A stretch of DNA of 64,000 nucleotides from Montifringilla adamsi (taxonomy: Eukaryota; Chordata; Aves; Passeriformes; Passeridae), in the NCBI GenBank assembly GCA_017590115.1, contig JAGGNK010012559.1:888370-952369 (forward strand), in the 5' to 3' direction. Made by a program: the position numbers and the translations under genes. Position 1 is the stretch's first letter, and each line of letters starts with the position of its first letter. Shown here piece after piece: positions 34,324 through 45,629 of the stretch. A model generated the notes under the pieces. The model had not been told where the DNA came from. It saw only the letters and a program-made list of their open reading frames with translations, and searched no databases.

Positions 34324-35814
34324 AGTGGGGCTGGGAATGTTGGTGGAGCAGTTAAAGGAGGAAGGGAAGGGAGGATTTTGAGGTGATGGGTGGGGCTGGG
34401 GTTTCCTTCCAGACAAGACAGAGCAGGACCCTTGGGAGCATTTCTCTGCCCCTGGCTGGAGAGGGATGGAAAACTCATCCCCGCCCCTTCTCCCTGCCAC
34501 ATTCCCTGCCAACATCACCGAGGATGCTCCAGATGTGCCTGGGAACAAGTGAGAGCACAATGAGGCTGGAGACGGCAAATATTCCTTGGATTTACCCCAA
34601 ACAACACCCCCAGGCTGGAGCATTCCCAGAGCAGGGATCTGTCCCCAACACCCCTTGGAAAGCAGAAGGGGAGGAGCTGGAGGAGTTGGGGCCCCACATC
34701 ACCTTATCCTGGGAATCTCAAATTTTCCTTCCCTCCCTGCTGAGGGTATCTCCTACCTGCAGCTTCCAGAGCCCAAACCTGGCCGGGTGCTCCTCCCAAA
34801 ACCCATCCAGGATGATCTGAGAGCAATTCTCATCCCCAGGGTAACTGGAAAAGGGATCTTTTCCCTTTCACAGTGATCCCATGGATCCTCTTAGATCCTG
34901 CTTGGTTTTGTGACACCCCTCTCATCTCAGATGGGGAAACTGAGGCACAAAGAATCAGGGCCATTAAGGCTGGAAAAGCCCTCAGAAATTGCTACATCCA
35001 TACTTGTTTTTGAATCCTTAACACAGGGAATCAGACACAGCCTCTGCAGCCTGTCCTTCCTGGAGAGCAATTCCAAGGGGGAAAATTGACAATCCATTTA
35101 GTATTAAAATAAAATATAAAAATTATTAAAATAAAATTTAAAAACCATTAAAATAAGCTGAACATGCCCTCCCCAAATTTACAACCACGGCAGAGCTGCC
35201 CCAGATGTTTTCTGAGCACGGGTGACCTTTTCCATGGAGACAGAGATGTTTATTCAGCCCAAACGTGATGTGCCTGAGCCCAGGGGTCCTGGCAGGCCTT
35301 TTCCAATTTTCCCGGATTTATGGAGAGCCCAGGAAGAGCTCGGGGCTCCAGCCCAGCCTCCCTTCCCTTCCAGAGGGAAGTCCTGGTGCTGGATCCGCAG
35401 CAGTGCCAGGAGCCCTGCCCGTGGTCTGGAGTGGCAGAGCTCGCTCAGCTGAAAGGTCAGGGGGTGGAAATGGAACCACGGCCTGGAAAAAGGAGAATTC
35501 CCAGGAGTCAGCTGTGCTTCACACAGGGAAAATCCTTCCAACAGCACCATCCAGGGCAGGGGCTGTGGGGTGCTGACAGCCCTGGGTCCTTCTGTGACCT
35601 CCTGATTGTCGCCCGCCCTTGGATGTGGTGGCTCGGGAAGGGCCGGGGTGTGGGAAATGAGTTTGTAGAAAATTAATTTTTTAATTTTGAGAAGAAAATT
35701 AATTGTAGAAAATGGATTTTCCACTAATTCATTTCCCGCACTGGGGGATTCCTGGCTGTCCATCCATCCATTCCCCCATTCCCACCCTGCTGGGAACTGT
35801 GGAGCTGCAGGGGA
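34324..35814. other. No gene seen
   Basis: About 1.5 kb of mixed sequence. A short AT-rich (TTAAAATAAAAT)n patch lies at about 35098-35155. No exon was supported. Confidence 0.4.
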
Positions 35815-35871
35815 GGGGAAGGGAAGGGAAGGGAAGGGAAGGGAAGGGAAGGGAAGGGAAGGGAAGGGAAG
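35815..35871. repeat. (GGGAA)n microsatellite, about 11 units
   Basis: A pure pentanucleotide GGGAA run, purine-only on the plus strand. A second GGGAA array lies at 54349. Confidence 0.95.
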
Positions 35872-36555
35872 GAATGGAATGGGAAGGAATGAGGGACAGA
35901 TGGAGGGAGAAGGCAGCACTTCCCTGAGATCCCACAGGAGGTGGTGCCTGAGGAGGGAGCAGGGAATGGCCTCCAGCCAAGCTGGAGCTGCCCCATGTGG
36001 GGACAGTGCCCAAACTGAGGCCTCAGGTCTGGGCTGTGATGCTCAGAGGTGACCCTGCCCCATGTCAGACATGGCCTGGCCCTCCTTGGATCCAGCCTGG
36101 CTCTGCAGCAGGATTTGCTCCACCCTGGGGTCCCAAAGTTGCCCCAGGCACAGCCCCCATTCACTGCTTCACATTTCCAAAATTCAGGCTCTCGGAGCCA
36201 CCAGGGCTCAGAGGCTTCCCCAAGGTCAGACCTGCCTGGGGGTGGCAGCAGCACAAAGCCGGGTTCAGCTGAGCCACCGGTCAAGCTCTGAGTCACAAAA
36301 GAGGAAAACGAAGCATTAAATCCCTGTGGTGTGGGACAAGATAGTCCATGTGGGGCTCTTTTGATCCATTCTCCTCAAATTCTTCATAAACATCAGGAGT
36401 TTTGACATGGAATGACAACTCCTGTGCCAGCAGGGCTGATTTCACCCGAGCCATGAGCCAAGGGAAGGATTAATTCCAGGATTACCATGGGCAATCTGCA
36501 TCCTACAGAAGTAGAAAATTCCCTGACAGGATCCACAGGCTCCATTTTTGCAGAT
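35872..36555. other. No gene seen
   Basis: Mixed sequence with no supportable exon. Confidence 0.4.
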
Positions 36556-37046
36556 CATGGAATTTTTGGGGTGTTCTGTGCAGGGAAGGAATTGGACTCG
36601 ATGATCCCTGTGGATCCCTTCCATCTCAGGAAATTCCATTATTTTATGCCTGGATTTTTAATGCTTTTCCCACCTCCTATCCACGATCCCAATGGCTCTG
36701 CTGACCCAAATTTTGGTGTGCTCTGTGCAGGAAAGAAGTTGGAATCGATGATCCTTGTGGATCCTGTCCATCTCAGAATATTCCATGATTTTACAACTGG
36801 AATTTTGAGCCATTCCCCACCTCTCATCTCCTCTGCCACGCTCCCATCTGTGATCCCGATGGCCCTGCTGCTTGGCTGACCCAAATTTTAGAGCATTCTG
36901 TGCAAGGAAAGAGTTGGAAACTATGATCCCTGTGGATCCCTCCCACCTCAGGATATTCCATGATTTTACAACTGGGATTTTAATCCATTTCCCACCTCCC
37001 ATCTCCTCTGCCGTGCTCCCATACACAACCCTGATGGATCCAATTG
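36556..37046 (+). repeat. Tandem array of about 150-177-bp units carrying a CR1-like tail
   Basis: Three units start near 36556, 36707 and 36884. Each begins near TTTTGGNGTNTTCTGTGCAG, continues with GAATTGGACTCGATGATCC and ends its first half with CTCAGGANATTCCATGATTT. That segment resembles the terminus of a CR1 subfamily (TTGGACT-GATGATC...CCA-CTCAGGATATTC). The rest of the unit, through CCCATCTCCTCTGCC, is shared among units but not recognised. Confidence 0.8.
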
Positions 37047-37535
37047 GGAGCCAGTTAGGCCAGCAGGGAAAAGCACACCTGGATTCTGTGGGAACAAAAC
37101 GCAGGAGAGCTGGAATCAAGCTCCTCCAGGAAATTCAAAAATGGAGCTTTGTGAAGATCTCTCCTCGTTCTTTTTTTCCCTTCCACTTTTTTTTTTTTTC
37201 CCCCTCTCTTTTTTGGCTTCTTGCCATGCAAAGAAAATAAAAATCTGGGGCAAGGGGTGATGAGGAAACTGAATTTGTGACGAGGAAACTGAATTTAGGT
37301 CAATGAGGAGGAAAAAAACCCACCAGGCAAATGAAAAAGGAATGTATTTCCTTGGGATTTGAAGAGTTCCTTTAAACTCCTGGAAAATGAAATGGAGAAA
37401 AGCCCTCACGGGGAAGGTCGCGGTGAAGCTGAAAGAGAACAGTGGGGTTTTCCTGCCCAAGGAAACAGGGAGGGAGGAAGGTTTGGGTATGAATCCATGA
37501 TTTTCACAGCTCCAGGAAGGGTAGAACGGCCATCT
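37047..37535. other. No gene seen; T-rich tract
   Basis: A C/T-rich stretch at about 37155-37215 (long T run) and mixed sequence. A long minus-strand frame crosses here but shows no protein-like features. Confidence 0.45.
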
Positions 37536-37602
37536 CAGTGCATCCCAGTACATCCCAGTGCATCCCAATAGACCCCAGTACATCCCAGTGCATCCCAATG
37601 CC
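37536..37602. repeat. Tandem repeat, 10/20-bp unit (CATCCCAGTA / CATCCCAGTG)
   Basis: Seven decamers alternate between CATCCCAGTG, CATCCCAGTA and CATCCCAATA. Confidence 0.9.
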
Positions 37603-39056
37603 TGGTGGCAGGCAGAACAACCCTTCCTTCGCATGCCCCTCTCTTTTCCCGGTAATTCCCAGCCCTTTGGAAGCTGATTCCCGCCTGGCCAATGTCCATC
37701 CCGCCTTCCAGTACTGCCCATTCCAGGCAGGAGCCCATTTCCATGGATTTCAGGTGCCAGCACCCCCTGGCAGCCCCGAACTGGGACTGGGAAGGGCTCT
37801 CTGATCCCTGGAGCGCAGGAGGGGCAGGAGCCCTCAGAGCTGCTGGGCAGGAAGGTTTTCCATGTGCTCCATCCATCCAGGAGGATCCAGGAGAGGAGGA
37901 GCTGGTTCTCCTGGACCTCCAGGATGTCCCCCAGAGCAGCAGGAATGTCCCAAAGCATGTCCCAGCTGGTTTCCAAAACATCTGGGGAGTGCTGGAACAA
38001 CCTCAGAGCTCCAGGCGGGAAAGCAGAGGGAAGGTTACGGAATAAGAGCCAAACAAATCCCAAAGTGTGTCTGGAAAGAGGAAAAGCAGACACAGGGACA
38101 GCACAGCCAGAGCCAGGGCAGGGCAGGGAGGGGAGGAAGAGTCACAGAGGGAATCTTGGAGGATTTTCTGTTCAAGGGTTCCGGGAGGGAGGCAATTCTT
38201 GTGTCTGCTTCATCTCCTGCCGTGATTAATTCAGGAATGGCAAATTCCCACTCTGGCTCATCAGCCATGCTCTTCCTTTCACGGCTGCTTTCCATCAGCT
38301 CATCCATATTGAAATACCCTGGATCCGGAGCTCCGGGAGAGCTCCCTCCTGGAAAAGCCACGCTCCAGCGCTGCCACGGTGACAAAGGACAATCGTTTGA
38401 CGCTGGGACAAAAATCCGTGGCTGGCTTCACATCCAGGCAGCCAAAATTCCCCACTTTCCTACGGCGTTTTGAACAGCTTTCCAATGAAATGCTGAGGGA
38501 TAACGTTGATATTTAAATCCCAAAATCACTGATGGACCACGCTCCAGCGAGTATTGGACCATCACATCCTGCTCAGACAGGCATGGAAAGGGATTTGTGC
38601 AATTCCCAGGAGCTGAGGGAGGTCCTGGTGCCTGGCACGAAGCAGCTCCTTCCTCAGGAGCAGCCAGACTCCGCGGATTCCCCAAAAAAACCCCGGCAAA
38701 CAAACAAAGCCACCCGTGGGGAGCGCGGCCCGAGCCCGGCAGTGAATCCCGGGGATCCGGCCGGGATGTCAGCAGGTGGTGCTCTCCACCTGGGAGCCGG
38801 GCTGCGGGAAGCTGCTGATGCCTCAGGTTTAGCTTTTCTATTTTTCAGACCCTGTGCTGCTTTGGTGTGTGGGTCTGAGCTGCTCATTATGGGATGGTGA
38901 GCTCTCTGCACAGAGCAGGGAGACAAAACAATTCCTGCTCCAGCTGGGGAACAAGGACAAATGATCCAATGCCAGATGAAATTCGGGACTGCCCCGAGCT
39001 CAGGGTCGGCTGGGCTTGGCTGCTCCATCCCTGCTGGCACTTCCCAGCCTGGACTG
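37603..39056. other. No gene seen; a mildly CpG-rich patch at 38690-38770
   Basis: Mixed sequence. The patch GAGCGCGGCCCGAGCCCGG near 38720 has more CpG than its surroundings, but it is short and has no clear promoter or exon context. Confidence 0.35.
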
Positions 39057-39330
39057 GAATCCCAGAATCGCTGAGATGGGAAAAACCTTCCAAGGTCACT
39101 GAGTCCCAGCTGTGCCTGATCCCCACCTTGTCCCCAGCCCAGAGCTCTGAGTGCCACATCCAGGAATTCCTGCGACACCTCCAGGGATGGGCACTCCAAA
39201 CCTCCCTGGGCAGCCCCTGCCAAGGCCTGATCCCCCTTTCCATGGGGAAATTCCTGCTGTGCCCACCCTGAGCCTGCCCTGGCCCAGCCTGAGACCACTC
39301 CTTTTATCCTGTCACTGATTTTCTGGGAGA
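39057..39330 (-). mobile_element. CR1 LINE 3' fragment, diverged subfamily
   Basis: It reads from the 3' end at left: GGAATCCCAGAATCGCTGAG, a decayed CCTTCCAAGGTCACTGAGTC, CCACATCCAGGAATTCCTGC, CCAGGGATGGGCACTCC and CTCCCTGGGCAGCCC. This is the order of an inverted CR1 tail related to that of 53243. Limits are approximate. Confidence 0.75.
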
Positions 39331-39574
39331 AGCCCACCTCAAATCCCACCCCAAGCTGGTGGGGTAGATCCAGAGCTGTTCCGGTAGCAGGAAAATGAGC
39401 AGGAAGTGGGTTCAGGTTCTTCCCTGCCCTCCCAGACAGTCCCATCTGCTCCCCAGCATCCCTCAGCTCCATCCTGGAGGCAGAGGCACCCTGCAGATCC
39501 AAAAATGTGGGATCCTGCAGGGATTCAGCTCCAGGAGGAGCAGGATGCTCCCAGCTGGGCATTGTGAGCACCCA
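39331..39574. other. No gene seen
   Basis: Mixed sequence between a CR1 copy and a tandem duplication. Confidence 0.4.
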
Positions 39575-39840
39575 GGGGATGGGAAAAAACAGAATTCCAC
39601 ACCCAGCCTAACTGGTCTGGAGCTCCTGGAGAGCAAACAGGGCGCCTGGGGTGGCCAAAGCTGCAGCATTTCCATGGGAAGATGCAAAAATTCCACTCTC
39701 CAAACACCCTGGGGATGGGAAAAACCAACATTCCAAACTAATCTGGAGCTCCTGGAGAGCAAACAGGGAGACTGCGGTGGCCAAAGCTGCAACATTTCCA
39801 TGAAAATATCCCAAAATTTCTCTCTCCAAGCACGCACGAG
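39575..39840. repeat. Tandem duplication, about 136-bp unit
   Basis: GGGGATGGGAAAAA, CTGGAGCTCCTGGAGAGCAA, GGTGGCCAAAGCTGCA and CATTTCCATG occur twice with a 136-base offset and modest divergence. Confidence 0.9.
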
Positions 39841-40239
39841 TCAGTGCTGGTGTCCTAGGCTGGTTTTAAGTGGCTCCACTGCAGCCCCAAACTGAATTTG
39901 GGGTTTCTGAGACAAATCCTCAGCCAGGGCAGCTGGGGCTAAACCTGGGAGAAGCTGCCAGACTTCCCAACCCTCTGGTGTTCCTGGCACCCTTTCCCAC
40001 CCTCCTGGTGGGAATCTCTCCTTCCCAGGCATTTCCAGCCATTTCTCAGGGACATTTCTGCTGTCACAGGCTGGGAGAGGAGGAATCTAGGGAGAGCAGA
40101 AGATCCCACATCAGCCCCAAAACACTCCTGGAGCCAGGCTGGGGCCATGAGGAGCAGGGCAGGAGGGTTTGGGGGAAGAGCTGCTATTGCCAATATTGAG
40201 AATTCCTTAGCAAAGCCTTTGGCACAAAAGCAGGGCATG
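39841..40239. other. No gene seen
   Basis: Mixed sequence with no supportable exon. Confidence 0.4.
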
Positions 40240-40292
40240 AGGGGATGAGGCTGGCAGGGACAGGGAAAGGGACAGGGACAGGGATGAGGCTG

Positions 40293-40343
<51 letters not shown>

Positions 40344-40379
40344 AGGCTGGCAGGGACAGGGCGGGCAGGGAAAGGGACA
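40240..40379. repeat. (GGGACA)n array with embedded GATGAGGCTGGCA units
   Basis: Hexanucleotide GGGACA runs are separated by three GAGGCTGGCAGGGACAGG blocks. The G-runs at regular spacing make G-quadruplex formation plausible. Confidence 0.9.
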
Positions 40380-40784
40380 CAGCTGAGGCTCGCAGGCTCC
40401 TGGCCCGTCCCACCTCTGGAATATTCCCAGCTCCTCATGAATTTTTCACCAAGCCTGAAATATTCATGGCTGGAGTTGACCTTTTTTGCTGCTGATCCAC
40501 CACCACGGGATCCAGGATCCTTCCAGGGATATTTCCTGAGCCTTGGGAAAGGCACAAATGCCAGCAAAGCCACTCCCAGGACACCCAGGGACAGCCCCGA
40601 AGGTTGGTGTCCCCCCAGCATCTGTGGGAGCTCATTCCAGGATTTGGGAAGTGCTGCCACTGATCCGGGTCACAGCTCTCAGAGCTGTCCCTCTGCCCAA
40701 ACCGTTCAGGATTCTTTTCAATTCCAAGGATTTCAGCATTCCCAGTGCTGGAAGAGGACATGCAGAGGGTCTGGAGGCCTTGGA
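40380..40784. other. No gene seen
   Basis: Mixed sequence leading to a CR1 copy. Confidence 0.4.
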
Positions 40785-40951
40785 AGATATTCCCAGAGCA
40801 GCTGTGGCTGGCCTTGGATCCCCGGCAGTGTCCCAGGCCAGGCTGGACGGGGCTGGGAGCACCTGGGACAGTGGGAGGTGTCCCTGCCATGGCAGGGGGA
40901 CTGGATGGGATTTAAGGTCTATTCCCAGACAAAGCATTCCATGGTTCTGTG
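40785..40951 (+). mobile_element. CR1 LINE 3' fragment
   Basis: CCCAGAGCAGCTGTGGCTGG, GGGAGCACCTGGGACAGTGG, GAGGTGTCCCTGCCATGGCA and the end GGTTCTGTGACC identify a 5'-truncated CR1 terminus. Confidence 0.85.
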
Positions 40952-41881
40952 ACCCTGAAGTGGGAAGGATCTAGAGAGGGAAGCAGAATCCCACATCCCT
41001 TAGGGAATGGCAGAGAGGAGTTCCAGCAGGGGAAGAAGTGGTGCAGGCACCTCCAGTAAAGTTCCAGCATGATTTTTTAGGAATATTTGTCCCTAAATCA
41101 GCCACTGGCCTGGCCAGAGAATTTTGTGTCCAAGGTCAGTGCTGGGATTTTTCATCCTGAAACACCCACGGAAGAGGGAATTTTAACACCAAGCACTGAG
41201 AATCTGCTGGGGCATCAGGAGAAATGGCCCCTTCATCCCAAAAAACCCCAGGGATGAGGATAAAGGGCTTGGATTCCTGGGAATGGCTCCTTCCATTCTG
41301 TGCTGTGTCCTACTGCAAGTAGATGTAACCTGCCCCAAGCTTCGCTTTTAGGCCAGGCTTAAGTGTCCAGACATGGATGATGGTCTGATCTCCACTTCTG
41401 GTGTCCTCAGATTTCCATCAGAGGGGTTTTGGAAAGAATGGAATCCCTGCTCTCCTGACTGAGGAACATTCCCAGTGCACAGGGATTGGGAGCTGGGCAG
41501 GGTTCGGTGCCAAAATCAAAAGTTCAAAGACAAAATCAGGGATGGGAGAGGACCAGAGGCTCCCCAGGGGCCTGGAAAGTTTTGGAAGCACAGCTGGTGC
41601 TGCCCCAGCTCCCGGAGGGGAAGGGGCCTCTCATCCCACCTCAGGCCCAAGGTTTCCACCCAGGATTGGTCCTGGAGGAGCCCAGCTAAGCCCAGCTCTG
41701 CCCTCCCAGAGCTGCTCTGGGCTCTCCCACCTCTGCTCTCCCTGGCAGAGCCACCATTCCCCCTCATTCCAAGGCACCCCCCACATCCCAAGCTCCCACC
41801 CAGGAGGTCCCGATCCCTGCATGTGTCCTTCCTCACACGGGCACCACTGTTTGCTGGCTCTCAGCTTCCTTTTTCTGTCTC
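40952..41881. other. No gene seen
   Basis: Mixed sequence. Frames up to about 220 codons (41401-42063) run into the LTR downstream and do not look like protein. Confidence 0.4.
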
Positions 41882-42165
41882 TGTCGAGGTCAGGATTGAA
41901 GGCACTCGATGCTTCACGTTCAGACCCAGGGGTTTATTATTTCTTACCTGTGTTGCAGTCTCACAGCAGTGGGTTCTGCAGTCCTTCACTAACAAGGCAC
42001 AAAATGCCCAACAATCCTTCACTACGAGGTCTTTTAAGGATAAACTGTCCAATTAAGAAATGACACCCAAATTATTTTCACTTTTAACCTAGTAATTAAT
42101 CACTCAAAGTCTGCAATGTGGACTTTTCTGTCCAATTACACAAAACCACCCAAACCCATAGAGAA
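41882..42165 (-). mobile_element. ERV LTR fragment adjoining the GAA array
   Basis: On the minus strand the LTR ends GACCTCGACA at 41882. Upstream it carries GAAATAATAAACCCCTGG with the poly(A) signal AATAAA (plus-strand TTTATT at 41933-41938), then a long AT-rich region and GGTTTGGGTGG at about 42145. I recognise this arrangement from passerine ERV LTRs in general terms. The 5' end of the LTR is lost in, or replaced by, the GAA repeat. No target duplication could be located. Confidence 0.65.
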
Positions 42166-42443
42166 GAAGAAGGAGAAGGAGAAGAAGGAGAAGAAGAAGG
42201 AGGAGAAGAAGAAGAAGAAGAAGAAGAAGAAGAAGAAGAAGAAGAAGAAGAAGAAGAAGAAGAAGAAGAAGAAGAAGAAGAAGAAGAAGAAGAAGAAGAA
42301 GAAGAAGAAGAAGAAGAAGAAGAAGAAGAAGAAGAAGAAGAAGAAGAAGAAGAAGAAGAAGAAGAAGAAGAAGAAGAAGAAGAAGAAGAAGAAGAAGAAG
42401 AAGAAGAAGAAGAAGAAGAAGAAGAAGAAGAAGAAGAAGAAGA
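42166..42443. repeat. (GAA)n microsatellite: pure run of about 80 units
   Basis: Interrupted GAAGGA/GAGAAG units at 42166-42204 precede an uninterrupted GAA run to 42443. Depending on frame it reads as poly-Glu, poly-Lys or, on the other strand, poly-Ser; these are artefacts. Long GAA/TTC tracts are known to form triplexes and to be unstable in other genomes. It directly continues the purine-rich edge of the LTR at 41882-42165. Confidence 0.98.
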
Positions 42444-42630
42444 TTCCCTTAAATTCAAATCCCTGAGGGCTGAGGAGGCTCTGGAACCTTTCATAGGCAG
42501 AAAAATTCCCTTAAATTCTCACCCCTAAGTATTGAAGGGTTGAGGTGACTCTGGAACCCTTGAGAGGTTGAAATATTCCCTAAAATTCACACCTGAGGGG
42601 TTTGAGGTGGGTCTGGAACTCTCCAGAGGC
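42444..42630. repeat. Minisatellite, about 62-bp unit, first locus
   Basis: About three copies of ATTCCCTTAAATTCNNACCCCTGAGG followed by GGTTGAGGTGGCTCTGGAAC and CCTTNNAGAGG. The same unit recurs at 43318-43460. Confidence 0.8.
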
Positions 42631-43317
42631 GCTTCCCCATTCCAAAACAAAGCTCAGAAATCCCTTGGAGGATGCAGCTCTTCCTTCAGCCGGAGGGGCT
42701 GGGATAAACCCGGCTTTGTTGGGCCGAGGGGAGGGATGAGCCCTGCCCAGCACCGCTGTGGAGTCCTGCTGGAATTCTGATCATCCAGAAATTAAAAGGG
42801 ACAAGAAATTATCCTTGATGTCCGTTTAAGAACACCTGAACCAAACCAGAGACCCTGGAATCATCCCACAGCAACCAGGGCGGGGAATCAGCACCACACA
42901 AAAAGATGAATTCCAAGGAAACGAACTTTTCCTGGGTTTCTTTGCCTGCTCTGAAGAGTGTGTGTGAGTGAAAGGCAGCGCACAATCAGTCTGGATTAGC
43001 AGACGAGTGATTAAGCCCGGCCCAAGAACAAAGGCGGCTGATGAGGAGTGAGATTGGATTTAGGTCACACTCAAAGGCCGGGAATAAATCCCACCCTCAG
43101 CCCAATTAGGCAGGTCCTGATTGAGGAAGGGAAAGGGAAAAAACATCTTGGGATGGGTTTGGGAGGATTTCCAGGCGAGCTTTAACTGTTCCCTGCCCAA
43201 AATTCTGCAAAGGCTTTTCCAGGGCTTGGAATGAGGGATGTGGGATAAGCAGAGCAGATCAAAAGGTTTTTTCCCATTAAAACCTGGAGCAGGTGAGGCT
43301 GTGGTTGTATCCTGCAG
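42631..43317. other. No gene seen
   Basis: Unique spacer between two loci of one minisatellite; mixed sequence without an exon. Confidence 0.4.
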
Positions 43318-43460
43318 GAATATTCTCCAGAGGTGGAAATATTCCCTTAAATTCTCATCCCTGAGGAATTGGGGGTGTTGAGGTGGCTCTGGAGCCCTTC
43401 AGAGGTGGAAATATTCCCTAAAATTCCCAACCTTGAGGTATTGGAAGGACTTGAGGTTTT
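43318..43460. repeat. Minisatellite, about 62-bp unit, second locus
   Basis: About two copies of AGAGGTGGAAATATTCCCT, AAATTCTCATCCCTGAGG and TTGAGGTGGCTCTGGAGCCC, matching the locus at 42444-42630. Confidence 0.8.
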
Positions 43461-43963
43461 AATTCCAACTCAGTCGAGATTCCCTTTGGAAAGCTCATCC
43501 TAAATCCCAAGGTGGGACTTTCCCTCTGAATTCCAGGCAGCCTGGTTGGGTCTGGGAAGAGTCAGGATCCTGATTTTCTCCAGAAAACATATGGATTTTC
43601 CCAGGTTTGGATTTTCCAGTGAGCTTCTCTCTCCAAAGGACATCAGGCAGGAAGGATGGGAGTCAGGAAATCCTGGAGCTGCTCTGAGCACCAGAGCCTG
43701 AGGGATTCTCCCTGGCCATGGATTTCCTTTCATCTTTCCCATAAATCTGTCTCCAATGCCCTTTCCTGTTCCTTTCCTCTCCACACACTCCAATCCCTCA
43801 AATTCCGGTACCAAATGACCATTTAACATCCTGTGCCATCCCTGGCTCAGCTGCCTGGGAAAAGGATCCCATTTTGGGTCGGGTGACATTTGGGAGCTGT
43901 TGGGAGTGGAAACCCTCCAGTTCTTTCCATAAATATCCCAGAATTAACCCAAAGCTGATGGAT
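43461..43963. other. No gene seen
   Basis: Mixed sequence with no supportable exon. Confidence 0.4.
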
Positions 43964-44055
43964 GGAAGGAAGGGAGGAAGGGAGAGAGGGAGGAAGGGAG
44001 GAAGGAAGTTTTAAGGTCCTTTCTAACCCAACCCATTCCCTCATCCTGGGATAAG
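43964..44055 (+). repeat. (GGAAGGGAGGAA)n run followed by a CR1 terminal tail
   Basis: The purine run at 43964-44007 is followed by TTTTAAGGTCCTTTCTAACC and CAACCCATTCCCTCATCC, a short CR1 3' terminus. Confidence 0.65.
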
Positions 44056-44924
44056 ATTCCCAGCCAGATCTCCTTTCTGAGCTTGCTCTGAGGTCAGAGG
44101 GTTTTTTGCTGTTCTCTCCCTGGATATGACTTGGCAGCTCCCAAAATTGAATTTGAAACATCCTGAAAGTAACTGAGAAAATGTCAGTTAGAGAAAACTC
44201 TGAAAACCCAACTTCTCATCCTTGTTCTTAGGAAATCCTGGGGATGAATTGCAGAAGTATCAGGGTGAGGATGGAAAATCCTGAATCCCATGGAGGGAAA
44301 ACTGCAGGGATGGTTTGAGGCTGTCCTCTGGCAAAAAATAGAGCAGGAAATCAACATCCTAAATAAAAGATGAGAGCAGGCAGGGAACAGCCAGGTGAGC
44401 TGGGGGAGGAGTTTATCCCAGGGGTCATTCCAGCACAATTCCTTTCCCATGAGGGACATCTGAAACCCTGGATTGTCCATGCTGTGCCAGCCCTCAGGAC
44501 ACGCTGAGGAAAGGAAATCAGCCCCGGAGCTCCTACCAGGATGAATTCACACCAAAGAGGACACGGAAAAGCAGCAGGAGGTGTTTGAGCTCCGGGGCAG
44601 TGACAAACCAGTGCTGACAGCCCGGCTCGCGCTGCCATCACGCTCTCTGAGCACACATCCCACGGGATTTCCCTCTGGAAAGGGCCTGCCACCAGCTTTG
44701 CAGGAGGTTTGGATCCAAGAGGGATCAGGGGCAGCTCCCGGTGCCTGGAGGAGGCTGCTCTGAGGGAAGATCATCCTCATCTTCCTCACGCCTGGAACAC
44801 TCTGGACCTGCACCAAGCACTTTTTCTCAATCCTGAATTCCAGCTCAGTGAAATCCAGAGGTGAATTCCAGCTTTCAGAGCCAAAAGATTTGGGACAGGT
44901 GTGTGGCTGGATTGGAGGAACTTT
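44056..44924. other. No gene seen
   Basis: Mixed sequence with no supportable exon. Confidence 0.4.
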
Positions 44925-45308
44925 ATGGAAATCTTCCCTTCACAGGGATCCTCTCTCTATGGAAATCTTCTCTTCATGGAAACCTTCCCTTCGCGGAAAT
45001 CTTCCCTTCACAGTAATCTTCCCTCTGTGGAAATGTTCTCTTCATGGAAACCTTTCCTTCATGGAAACTTTCACTTCATGGAAATCTTCTCTTCATGAAA
45101 ATCTTCCCTTCACAGGAATCTTCCCTTCATGGAAATCTTCCCTCTGTGGAAATCTTCAATTCATGGAAATTTTCAATTCACTGAAATCTTCAATTCACGG
45201 AAATCTTCCGTACATGGAAATCTTCCCTTCACAGAATTCTTCCCTTCACAGGGATATTCCCTTCATGGAACTCTTCCCCTCACAGGAATCTTCCCTTTAC
45301 GGAATTCC
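44925..45308. repeat. Minisatellite, about 18-bp unit (GGAAATCTTCCCTTCAT)
   Basis: About 21 imperfect copies of (A/C)GGAAATCTTCCCTTCA with the hinge CTCTTC, CCTCTG or AATTCA. GGAAATCTTCC is partly self-complementary. All three plus frames stay open over long distances because units are multiples of three. Confidence 0.95.
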
Positions 45309-45629
45309 GCCCCATCAATGAGCCTGAGCTGATAATTCCATGCTGAACATCCCTGGGCAGCCCTTTCAGTGCTTACGGGTTCACTGTGGGATGAACCAGC
45401 CACGTTCCCCTGATCCCTTCCCATCTCCCCTGAAATCCCACTGGAAAAAGCCTGGAAGGGGCTGGGCAGCCTGGGGAATAATGGGAATATAGGGAGGCAG
45501 CAGCCAGGCACTGGAGCTGGGATGTGTGGGGATGGATGAGCACAGGGAAAACCCCCAGGGGCTGCTGCAGCAGCGGTTGTAGGGAAAATGAGACCCATGG
45601 GAAAGTGACTGGGGAGAAATCCTTCCCTG
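45309..45629. other. No gene seen
   Basis: Mixed sequence between a minisatellite and a CR1 copy. Confidence 0.4.

Noticed and set aside
37116..38093. 325-codon minus-strand frame
   Set aside because: Mixed composition with no domain, spanning a T-rich tract and a CATCCCAGTG decamer array; overlapping open frames on the other strand.
40207..40660. VPVPVP and LSLSLS repeat peptides
   Set aside because: They come from the GGGACA hexamer array.
42096..42528. Long poly-Glu, poly-Lys and poly-Ser frames on both strands
   Set aside because: They are the three readings of the GAA microsatellite and carry no other protein features.
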